Below are positions 17,558-25,463 of a DNA stretch of 25,463 bases, one piece after another (within the stretch, counting starts at the first letter, position 1; each line of letters opens with the position of its first letter). Made by a program: the position numbers and the translations under genes. The notes under the pieces were generated by a model. It was not told the origin of the DNA and did no database searches. It saw nothing but the letters and a program-made list of their open reading frames with translations. This DNA is from Priapulus caudatus (lineage: Eukaryota; Priapulida; Priapulimorpha; Priapulimorphida; Priapulidae), in the NCBI RefSeq assembly GCF_000485595.1, contig NW_014577529.1:2410-27872 (forward strand), given 5' to 3'.

Positions 17558-18274
17558 GTGGATGTCAGGACCGCAGTAATGGTAGCAGCTGGTATCGGTC
17601 ATACGGATGTGGTCACAGCGTTATTAGGTGCAGGCGCTAACATAGAACACGCGAACGTGGATGGCTGGACCGCAGTAATAGCAGCAGCTGGTAGCCGTCA
17701 TACGGATGTGGTCACAGCGTTATTAGGTGCGGGCGTTAACATAGAATACGCGAACGTGGTTGGCTGGACCGCAGTAATAGCAGCAGCTGTTAACGGTCAG
17801 ACGGATACGGTCACAGCGCTGTTAGGTGCAGGCGCTAACATAGAACACGCGAACGTGGATCGCTGGACCGCAGTAATAGCAGCAGCTGGTAACGGTCATA
17901 CGGATGCGGTCACAGCGTTATTAAGTGCAGGCGCTAACATAGAATACGTGGACGTGAATGGCAGGACGGCGTTGATGCATGCTGCCAGTAGCGGTCATAC
18001 ATCGTGTGTCATGAAGCTACTAGAGGACAACGTAACAGCAGCGCGTGTAGAGGAGAGTCGCAGTAACAATGGCTGGACGGCGTTGGCGTGGGGTGCCTAC
18101 AGCGGTCATGCAAGCATTGTGACGGAATTATTGGATAAAATAAGGGCGTGGCATCCTGAGGACGTGCAAACAGCGTATCAGGTAGCCGTAGATCGTGCCC
18201 GTAAGGTCACCATCAACGCCGGCTATAGAGAATCCGCCGGCGCTATACTGGCGCACCAATACTTTGTCAGTTAG
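17558..18274 (+). CDS. Ankyrin-repeat segment
   Basis: 238 codons, opening inside the repeats and ending at TAG (18272-18274). Units of exactly 99 bp begin at 17618, 17717, 17816 and 17915. The protein unit follows ALLGAGANIEHANVDGWTAV and then IAAAGNGHTDVVT, the canonical ankyrin helix-turn-helix-loop with TA(V/L) and G(H)T(D)VV positions. Two more diverged units follow (MKLLEDNVTAARVEESRSNN, then GWTALAWGAYSGHASIVTEL), and then a helical tail. Ankyrin stacks bind protein partners. No membrane segment or signal peptide is visible. After the stop the same frame continues open for 516 bases into the nucleotidyltransferase, so this was probably the N-terminal half of a larger protein. The start shown is not a real initiation site; upstream units are out of frame. 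Confidence 0.75.
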   Translation: MDVRTAVMVAAGIGHTDVVTALLGAGANIEHANVDGWTAVIAAAGSRHTDVVTALLGAGVNIEYANVVGWTAVIAAAVNGQTDTVTALLGAGANIEHANVDRWTAVIAAAGNGHTDAVTALLSAGANIEYVDVNGRTALMHAASSGHTSCVMKLLEDNVTAARVEESRSNNGWTALAWGAYSGHASIVTELLDKIRAWHPEDVQTAYQVAVDRARKVTINAGYRESAGAILAHQYFVS

Positions 18275-19671
18275 CTGCCCGACCATTGTTATTGTGACAT
18301 AGAACGTGATATATCACCCTGTAATGTCAGTGGTGTAACGTCACTGTCTGATATATGGGAAACGCCAGGCTTGGGAAGATTAAAGCATCAGGTGGAATGC
18401 GATCAAATGCGGGATGCCGTGCTAGACCTGATGGAGCAAGTCTGCAAGGAGATGAAAGTCTTAGACAGTGACTTCTCCTACACGCCCATTCTGATAGGCA
18501 GCACGGCCAACCGCACAAAAGCTGGTCTGCCGGACGAATACGACTTCCTATTCGAAATCGATAGATATGGAGAAAAGGTCATTATTGAAAACACGAAATC
18601 TAATACAGCTGGCTTTGTAACAATTCGCGAGGAAAAATCAGACCAGCATATTTCGGTAAATCTAAAGGAAGAATTTGTTAAAATATTGTGCCGGGCTGTA
18701 TCGAATGTATGCAAAACGGAGAGCATTCATTTAAAAAAAAACAAAGTACTTAAATTGAGTACAAACTTTGTTCCATGCCAAAGTTTGTGACCTATAAGGT
18801 CACATATTTTGGCATGGAACAAAGTTTGCACTCAATTTAAAATCAAATTTGTTGGCGGCGGACATTTTAAATTTCTACATATATCGGTAGATGTTACGCC
18901 GGGAGTACGAATCTCGGGCAAGCCAGCTGGCGCAACAATCTTTCCTGATGACTACTACCACGTGGTACCCAAGCCTGGCGTGGGCTCGGATAATACGTGC
19001 TGGTCCGTCTGTACGGCAGTAGCGGAAAGCAAAAAGATCAAAAGTTTTTATCCAGTTTATCGCCAGGCCCTAATCACAGCAAAGGCATTCCTTGGTTGTT
19101 ATTATAAGTGTGGAAACATATCGAAGAAGAATGAGTTGCGTACAGACAGGGGCGTTACATATTTACATGCATATAACATAGACGTTATTCAGCTGTATAT
19201 CGCCACTCGCTTTTGGCCTAGAAAACTGATTGACTCCTACCTCCTAAAACTTGCGCTGCATCATGTCGCATCACTCAACCCAGCGAATCCGTTGCCGTTC
19301 CCAGTAATCGTGCGTAAAATATTTAAGTATGTACAATCGTGTACAAATAATCGCGACATGCCGCATCCTTATATTGATAATTTCAATGTTTTGGCCGAGA
19401 CTGCGGTAAAACAATCACACACGTGCCGGTCGCGTATTTGCGTGAGCGTCACGTGGAGGAGTTACTGAGACGTCTTGATAGCGGTCCGCTGGTGAGTGAG
19501 AGCGGACTTATAAAGTTCAGCGCTGAGAAGCTGTGGGAGAAGATGGAGGAGTCGGTCAGTGAAGCGTGGCCTAAACATGTAGTAGCAGATATCAAACACT
19601 GGTTTATTAACGCTTGTATTGAACTGGGAAAGGTTGTTGTTGATCTCCGCTCCGGAATCGTAGCATCGTAG
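18275..19671 (+). pseudogene. Mab-21/cGAS-like receptor (cGLR) nucleotidyltransferase, interrupted
   Basis: The frame is open from the codon after the ankyrin stop. A helical spine (about 18380-18460) is followed by the nucleotidyltransferase core: Gly-Ser of the GS motif (18497-18502, PILIGSTANRTK) and catalytic Glu (18536) and Asp (18542) in LPDEYDFLFEID. The third acid is Asp (18890) in LHISVDVTPG. The C-terminal Mab-21 lobe includes RKLIDSYLLKLALHH and MPHPYIDNFNVL, then, one frame over from about 19410, VAYLRERHVEELLRRLDSG to the stop at 19669-19671. Breaks: TGA at 18788-18790 and a frameshift near 19409-19414. Known family members bind nucleic acid or other ligands and make cyclic dinucleotides for STING, or act as developmental Mab-21 proteins. 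With all three metal-binding acids kept, an active ancestor is inferred. Intron or sequencing error explanations remain possible. Confidence 0.75.
18750..18840. repeat. 91-bp near-perfect palindrome inside the cGLR frame
   Basis: Arms 18750-18782 and 18808-18840 are complementary over 33 bases with one mismatch (18761 against 18829). An inner stem GTGACC/GGTCAC (18787-18792, 18798-18803) shares the same centre at 18795 and has a TATAA loop. The in-frame TGA lies in the inner stem. The right arm fits the family reading (ILAW...); the left arm does not obviously. Confidence 0.9.
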
Positions 19672-19993
19672 ATGATTGCAGCAAGGAGTAGAGATGATCC
19701 ATCGTAGCAGATTGTAGCATCGTAGATGATTGCAGCAAGGAGTAGAGATGATCCATCGTAGCAGATTGTAGCATCGTATAATTGTAGAGTTTTTAGCAGC
19801 GTAGAGTTAGCAAATGGTAGCAGATTGTAACAAAGAGTAAAGACGAAGCAATAGCGTAGCGAATGCAGTTACCCGCATCCTACACCTATTATTGTAGTTC
19901 GTATACGGTTGTTGATCTCCGCTCCGGCATCGTAGCAGCGTAGAATTGTAGCATCGTAGAATTGTAGAGTTGTTAGCAAAAAGAGTAAAGACG
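19632..19993 (+). repeat. 54-bp tandem repeat and duplicated gene tail
   Basis: TAGCATCGTAGATGATTGCA starts at 19661 and again at 19715, a 54-bp unit repeated twice, then decays. The last cGLR codons (GTTGTTGATCTCCGCTCCGG, 19634-19653) recur at 19909-19928 and are followed again by ATCGTAGCA and GTAAAGACGA. The second copy of the coding tail is not in an open gene. Confidence 0.75.
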
Positions 19994-20340
19994 ATGTAGT
20001 CGCAGAATTTGTTCTTGAACACTGACTTTATTAGTAAAACACAATACAAAATATATATACACTACGGCAACCTAGGTGACCGTGCCTAGGTCCCGTCATC
20101 TCTGTTTTCGTCCATTACATCTCCACTACATCGTCTCTCGTCTCTTCCTCTGGATAATAACGAACTTATGATCTTTCGCCCGTGCCTATTTATACGTTTC
20201 CGAAAACCGCCCGGCGACATTTTCCGACCGGTTTTTCGTCATTATCGGCCGGACCTTGGTTCGTAGGTGTGGCGCGTCGCGTCACCCATCCCCGGCGCAA
20301 GGCGATACGGGAGGCGCGACCGTCCATTGTCGTCGCACGT
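19994..20340 (-). other. Possible LTR-like or promoter sequence on the minus strand
   Basis: On the minus strand a TATAAATAG box (20186-20194) is followed about 155 bases later by AATAAA (20027-20032), which is the spacing of an LTR R region. A TGT start and ACA end can be proposed (about 19994 and 20441), but no target duplication or second copy confirms it. No gene on the plus strand. Confidence 0.2.
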
Positions 20341-20776
20341 TATGTGCGTAGTGTCTTATGCGCTAGGTGTGACGTGCCAAGCGTCGCATCCTGTCGCCAC
20401 CGTTTGCTGAATACAATAATTGGCGCCTACTGTCTGACACCTGCAACAGATAAAACCGGTTAGAAATTACTGGCTGAATGCAGCTTTCAAACCTTCAGCT
20501 GTCAGTGACTGTGCATTAATTAATTAATAATTAGTTTATTTATAACATTTGTTGTAACAAAATTTCGTATATTTGTACCGTTTGTTGTAATAGCGTCATC
20601 CAATGACCTTGCTAGCGTACATAGGATTGACCATAGTTCGTGTTTTAGTGCTATTGTTCAATAATATTCACTTGAGAGTATCACGTGATAAAGAATACCT
20701 GATAATTCGTTTTACGAGACTATGCGGACACGAGTAACAAGAGTGGGCTATGTGATGTACGTAGTACAGCCAGGTT

Positions 20777-20815
20777 TATAAAGCCGCACGATCTGATGGC
20801 AGTTCATTGATTGGA
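20777..20815 (+). promoter_or_regulatory. TATA box and start region, copy 1
   Basis: TTTATAAAG (TATAAA at 20777-20782) is followed about 25 bases later by an initiator-like GCAGTTC (20799-20805). The candidate start codon is at 20853. The same arrangement is kept in copy 2. Confidence 0.5.
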
Positions 20816-20852
20816 GACGGAGCGAAATTGTTTCGGTAGCAATTAGTTTATA

Positions 20853-21815
20853 ATGGAAGTGTCGCGCATCAGTGTGCTGTATTTTATCGTATGTTGTAAG
20901 TATAGAGTATCATAATTAAATTCTATCAGGGACGAGGGTTTGTGAAAGAGTACAGTCTATATGCTGATTTACCAAGCTAAAGACTGCATGTTCTAGCAGA
21001 GTTATTAGACAGACGGTTGCTTTTATGAGTATTGTGCGTATATTCAGTATTTAGTATATTGTAATTCATCCTGTCGTATAGTCTTGATATTTTACAGATG
21101 TTTAAAATGAGCGAAGTCTGATGTTATCTCTGGTAACGTAATCTTTTGATTGTTTAATTTCTATATAGTAACTTCTGATATTTTCTGAATGCTTTGTATT
21201 TAGTAATCTTGGTGATTATCTTTCAGTTAATTGTCAAGTCTACGTCTTACGCATTAAGACAATATTACCCGTCAAGGAGCTGTCTCCGTGTTTTATGGTA
21301 ATTTCGGGACAGCCATAACATTTATTTATTTATTCATTCATTCATTCATACTTTTATTCATTTATTTATTTATTTATCACTTCTTGTAAATTATTGGAAT
21401 ATCACAAGTACTTAATGAATTGCGGGTATGAAATTAATATGTATTTTTTAAATAAATGAATGATAGAAATAAAATTTTCTACGTGCAATATATTTGTCTT
21501 GGATTCTGTTTTGATAATGAAGTACTTGCACACTTTACATGGCAGCGATCTACTTGTAATCAAATAAATCTTTCACGGCAATGCCGTTGCCATAGCGATG
21601 CAAATAGAGTTGCTCTAGAATTTCGCATGGGACCCGGTCTCCTTTCTTCTTCTTTCTTGCCATTGCTAACAGTAATAATTTTAAAGTTCGCAGGAATCGG
21701 GTTTACTGCTGAAGTTCGTTATAGCTCGCGTTCATATTCTTCCAAACGAACTACGTACACGAATACACCAACCTATAATATTTTTAATATCATTTTAAGC
21801 ATTATTGAGATATAA
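20853..21815 (+). CDS. Small secreted-protein candidate, two exons, copy 1
   Basis: Exon 1 is 20853-20895, ending at the donor TATGTT|GTAAGTATAG in phase 1. Exon 2 starts at 21673 after a pyrimidine-rich tract and GCTAACAG, and runs to TAA at 21813-21815. The spliced product has 61 codons. Its N-terminus, MEVSRISVLYFIVCLIILKF followed by AGIGFTA, is a convincing signal peptide that straddles the intron, with likely cleavage after Ala. The mature peptide is about 34 aa, rich in Ser, Tyr and Arg at its start and hydrophobic at its end. I recognise no family. An alternative acceptor (TTCGCAG, 21693) would create an immediate stop, so 21672 is preferred. The 777-bp intron has TTTA repeats. Confidence 0.45.
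21300..21378. repeat. (TTTA)n/(TTCA)n tract in intron, copy 1
   Basis: TTTATTTATTTATTCATTCATTCATTC followed by more TTTA units (given as words, about 21318-21377). The same tract occurs in copy 2 at about 24606-24663. Confidence 0.8.
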
Positions 21816-21867
21816 TCTTATGTATACACAGAATTAAGAAAGCATTAACTACTGCAAATTGGTAATC

Positions 21868-21878
21868 AATCATCTATC

Positions 21879-21919
<41 letters not shown>

Positions 21920-21927
21920 ATCATATC

Positions 21928-21967
<40 letters not shown>

Positions 21968-22060
21968 GTCTGTGTAGCTATCAATCAATCAATCTTTCTA
22001 TCTATCAATCTACCTATTCTATACCTATCAATCAATCTATCAATCCATGCAACCATCCAT
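21868..22060. repeat. (TCTA)n/(ATCA)n microsatellite
   Basis: Long run of TATC units with ATCA interruptions. The open frame through it is a repeat artefact. Confidence 0.9.
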
Positions 22061-22075
22061 CATTGATGCTTCCAT

Positions 22076-22295
22076 GTGTGTATGTTAGTGTGTGTGTGTG
22101 TGTGTGGTGTAGTGTGTGGTGTGTGTGTGTGTGTTGTGTGTGTGTGTGTTGTGTGTGTGTGGTGTGTGTGTGTTGTGTGTTGTGTGTGTGTGTGTGTGTG
22201 TGTCTGTGTGTGTGTTGTGTGCTGTGTCTGTGTCTGTGTGTGTGCTGTGTGTGTGCGTGCGCGCATCCGTCCGCGCGTGCGTGCGTGCGTGCATA

Positions 22296-22353
<58 letters not shown>

Positions 22354-22392
22354 TGCGTGCGTGCGTGCGTGCTTGCTTGCATGTGTGTGTTC
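22076..22392. repeat. (GT)n/(GTGC)n microsatellite
   Basis: About 300 bases of TG dinucleotides with CTG, GCGTGC and TTG interruptions. The long Cys-Val and Thr-His frames on both strands (22032-22459) come only from this. Confidence 0.95.
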
Positions 22393-23532
22393 GCGTGCCT
22401 GGGGCAGCGTAAATCCACGTGCCAAAATGTGTTTTGGGAAGGTGGCTGCCAATAATCATGTCATGTATTCACATTTATCGGGGGGTGCGTGGAAACTGCC
22501 CCCCTTCCTCCTCCTCCTCCTCCTCCTCCTCTCGCTCTCTCTCTCGCTCTCTCTCTTCCTCAGCACTTGGGGCTACGTGACCGAGCCGGGGGTAGCGGGA
22601 TGGCAGGTAAACATGAGTTCATCGGGCGAGTCAACGTGAAATGACAGGTGCGATAAGGCTATCATGGGCGATGGCTGGATTTTATAGTGCACACGAACTG
22701 AACCCATAAGAAATTTGGCGAGTAGAAAATTCCACGTACTGACTCCATGATATAGAGCCTTCATATAGTATGAGAGATCGCAGTAACGCCATTTATATTG
22801 TAGCGTTGAATAAATTCAAGTCGGTTATAAAGCGAACAGTAGGATTGTCACAGGGAAAACGTTGTTATATTTCGCACAGCACATTGTCGTCATAACCTGC
22901 CACGTTCTCTCTCTGCGTCCCTTTTTATACCTCTGGGCGTGCCCTTACCGAAGGGATCCCTTAATCTCGCCTCGCCGTCCGCTTCGGCCATCGCCCCTAT
23001 TGGTTCGACGCCGGACATTAGTATAACGAGTGACCACCGGGTCTATCTTACGTCAGTTTGGACTGTGTCCAAACCGAACCCTTTGGTCCTTGGCTGGCTG
23101 CCAAACTGTCCCCGGTAACGTTTATTCTGCATGCGTTGCTTCGTAACAGTGGCTAATTATTTTAGCCCACTCTACTGCGTGCTCGCTACAATCTAACACC
23201 TTCTGTGCCCTCTAAACTAATCGCCCATCTGCCGTTGGCATAATTACCAATCTTCTAAGCGTTGCGATGTTAATTATTCAATGTGCTGTTGGACGCTTCT
23301 ATAATTGTCGTCCCTCTAACTAATTTCTCTAATACTCGTGCCACTATCGCCTATGCTCCCTATTTCGACATTTCAATATTAATTTCCGCTCTCATAATTT
23401 TTGCTTCATCACACTATCATGAGCGATTGCTGGATTTTATAGTTCGCACGAACTGAACTCGGTTATATAGAGCGCTTAAATCTTATTCGAGATGCCTATA
23501 CGATAAATACATGGCAAATATTATACTTGTAA
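22393..23532. other. Unique spacer between the two direct repeats, with CTC tract
   Basis: A (CTC)n/(CT)n run lies at 22505-22560. Two stretches share CTATCATG.GCGAT.GCTGGATTTTATAG and CACGAACTGAAC (22659-22702 and 23415-23458); after them TCGGTTATA occurs in both (22821 and 23460). A minus-strand TATAAAAAG lies at 22921-22930. No gene recognised. Confidence 0.5.
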
Positions 23533-23573
23533 ACATATATATTAACACACACAGACACACACACACACACGCG

Positions 23574-23627
<54 letters not shown>
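23533..23627. repeat. (AC)n/(CG)n microsatellite at the junction of copy 2
   Basis: ACAC, a GCGCGCGCGC stretch, then a pure AC run that stops exactly where the homology to 20341 begins. The duplication breakpoint is therefore at a microsatellite. Confidence 0.9.
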
Positions 23628-23630
<3 letters not shown>

Positions 23631-24061
23631 GTGCGTAGTGTCTTATGCGCTAGGTGTGACGTGCCAAGCGTCGCATCCTGTCGCCACCGTTTGCTGAATA
23701 CAATAATTGGCGCCTACTGTCTGACACCTGCAATAGATAAAACCGGTTAGAAATTACTGGCTGAATGCAGCTTTCAAACCTTCAGCTGTCAGTGACTCCA
23801 TTAATTAATTAATAACTAGTTTATTTATAACATTTGTTGTAACAAAATTTCGTATATTTGTACCGTTTGTTGTAATAGCGTCATCCAATGACCTTGCTAG
23901 CGTGCATAGGATTGACCATAGTTCGTGTTTTAGTGCTATTGTTCAAGAATATTCACTTGAGAGTATCACGTGATAAAGAATACCTGATAATTCGTTTTAC
24001 GAGACTATGCGGACACGAGTAACAAGAGTGGGCTATGTGGTGTACGTAGTACAGCCAGGTT

Positions 24062-24100
24062 TATAAAGCCGCACGATCTGATGGCAGTTCATTGATTGGA
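24062..24100 (+). promoter_or_regulatory. TATA box and start region, copy 2
   Basis: TATAAA at 24062-24067, with the same GCAGTTC downstream. Identical layout to copy 1. Confidence 0.5.
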
Positions 24101-24137
24101 GACGGAGCGAAATTGTTTCGGTAGCAATTAGTTTATA

Positions 24138-25110
24138 ATGGAAGTGTCGCGCATCAGTGTGTTGTATTTTATCGTATGTTGTAAGTATAGTGTATCATAA
24201 TTAAATTCTATCAGGGACGAGGGTTTGTGAAAGGGTACAGTCTATATGCTGATTTACCAAGCCAAAGACTGCATGTTCTAGCAGAGTTATTAGACAGACG
24301 GTTGCTTTCATGAGTATTGTGCGTATATTCAGTATTTAGTATATTGTAATTCATCCTGTCGTATAGTTTTGATATTGTACCGATGTTTAAAATGAGCGAA
24401 GTCTGATATTATCTCTGGTAACGTAATCTTTTGATTGTTTAATTTCTATATAGTAACTTCTGATATTTTCTGAATGCTTTGTATTTAGTAATCTTGGTGA
24501 TTATCTTTCAGTTAATCGTCAAGTCTACGTCTTATGCATTAAAGACAATATTACCTGTCAAGGAGCTGTCTCCGTGTTTTATGGTAATTTCGGGACAGCC
24601 ATAACATTTATGTATTTATTCATTCATTCATTCATATTTTTATTCATTAATTTATTTATTTATCACTTCTTGTAAATTATTGTGATATCACAAGTACTTA
24701 ATGAATTGCGGGTATGAAATTAATATGTATTTTTCAAATAAATGAATGATAGACTTTCGTGTAATTTCAAAAAATTTCTACATGCAATATATTTTTGTCT
24801 TGGATTCTGTTTTGATAATGAAGTACTTGCACACTTTACATGGCAGTGATCTACTTGTAATCAAATAAATCTTTCACGGCAATGCCGTTGCCATAGCGAT
24901 GCAAATAGAGTTGCTCTAGAATTTCGCATGGGACCCGGTCTCCTTTCCTTCTTTCTTCTGCCATTGCTAACAGTAATAATTTTAAAGTTCGCAGGAATCG
25001 GGTTTACTGCTGAAGTTCGTTATAGCTCGCGTTCTATATTCTTCAAAACGAACTACGTACACGAATACACAACCTATAATATTTTTAATATCATTTTAAG
25101 CATTTATTGA
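24138..25110 (+). CDS. Small secreted-protein candidate, two exons, copy 2
   Basis: Exon 1 is 24138-24180 (donor GTAAGTATAG at 24181), with one silent change (CTG to TTG) relative to copy 1. Exon 2 starts at 24974 and ends at TGA (25108-25110), giving 59 codons. The signal peptide is identical. After VRYSSRS the protein differs (IFFKTNYVHEY against YSSKRTTYTNT in copy 1), because a +1 and a -1 indel enclose that stretch. The sequence then returns to YNIFNIILSI. Both copies stay open, which is mild support for coding, but the middle cannot be conserved in both. No known family. Confidence 0.4.
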
Positions 25111-25167
25111 GATATAAATCTTATGTATACACAGAATTAAGGAAGCATTAACTAACTGCAAATGGTC

Positions 25168-25184
25168 AATCAATCAATCTATCA

Positions 25185-25256
<72 letters not shown>

Positions 25257-25369
25257 GTGTATCTATCAATCAATCAATCTTTCTATCTATCAATCTACCT
25301 ATCTATACCTATCAATCAATCTATCAATCCATGCAACCATCCATCCATTGATGCTTCCATGTGTGTATG

Positions 25370-25463
<94 letters not shown>
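25168..25463. repeat. (TCTA)n then (GT)n microsatellites to the window end
   Basis: TATC units run from about 25180 to 25256, ATCA/TCTA mixed units to 25340, then a GT run from about 25373 to 25463 that is still unbroken at the edge. Confidence 0.95.

Larger units (their letters stand above)
20341..22105. repeat. Direct repeat copy 1 (~1.77 kb segmental duplication)
   Basis: It matches 23628-25395 in the same orientation at about 97-98% by eye, with small indels. Both begin TATGTGCGTAGTGTCTTATG and end in TCTA then GT microsatellites. Copy 1 includes a candidate two-exon gene. Confidence 0.9.
23628..25395. repeat. Direct repeat copy 2 (~1.77 kb segmental duplication)
   Basis: Partner of 20341-22105. 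It lacks the ~300 bases that precede copy 1 and starts instead after an (AC)n tract. Its right end is in the (GT)n run that reaches the window end, so the full extent is unknown. Confidence 0.9.

Noticed and set aside
17290-17950. CRISPR-like regular spacing of repeats
   Set aside because: The 99-bp period is translated into ankyrin units with no unique spacers.
22032-22459. Several 120-190-codon frames on both strands (Thr-His and Cys-Val rich)
   Set aside because: They are translations of the (GT)n microsatellite. The same kind occurs at 2782-3126 and 23511-23627.

Overview
The window looks like nuclear DNA of an invertebrate animal. The reasons are introns with GT/AG borders, TATA-type promoters, a THAP-domain transposase, Harbinger-, hAT- and MITE-like transposon remnants, an LTR, long (AC)n, (GT)n and (TCTA)n microsatellites, interstitial TTAGGG-type telomeric motifs, and a Mab-21/cGAS-like nucleotidyltransferase next to ankyrin repeats. 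The species cannot be named from the sequence. Nothing here is bacterial: there are no operons, and most long open frames are repeat artefacts. All gene models are read by eye, without RNA or database support.

Layout. 1-5270: repeats and nonautonomous DNA transposons (275-741, 3240-3546, 4934-5269) with no gene I can support. 5270-7060: nested transposon debris. It holds a HARBI1-like N-terminal fragment, a hAT-like element (5768-6415), a foldback element carrying telomeric repeats (6569-6750 inside a 34-bp inverted repeat), and an inverted copy of a THAP exon (6856-7052). 7100-9530: a three-exon gene for a THAP + HTH + DDE transposase (497 aa, DDE triad intact), flanked by a ~170-bp direct repeat made of its own 3' end. 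9604-9810: first exon of a probable secreted protein. 9903-10490: a tandem repeat. 10733-12125: an unresolved block of minus-strand coding-like frames. 12660-15590: noncoding, with strong hairpins and two diverged direct repeats (about 13160-13590 and 15190-15585), each carrying a long foldback. 15590-17190: an A/G-rich internal region, a polypurine tract and an LTR (16489-17190) of a plus-strand retroelement.

17278-19671 is the most interesting locus. Highly similar 99-bp ankyrin units are followed in the same frame by a Mab-21/cGAS-like nucleotidyltransferase with all three catalytic acidic residues. The frame is broken by two indels within the repeats, a TAG at the ankyrin/nucleotidyltransferase junction, a TGA inside a 91-bp near-perfect palindrome, and one late frameshift. 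It is either a decayed ankyrin-cGLR fusion gene or a real gene with unrecognised introns or assembly errors. The LTR lies in sense just upstream and could supply a promoter and splice donor.

20341 to the end: a ~1.77-kb block is present twice in direct orientation (offset about 3.29 kb). Each copy contains a TATA box, a short first exon with a splice donor, and a second exon that together would encode a ~60-aa protein starting with a signal peptide. The blocks end in (TCTA)n and (GT)n tracts.
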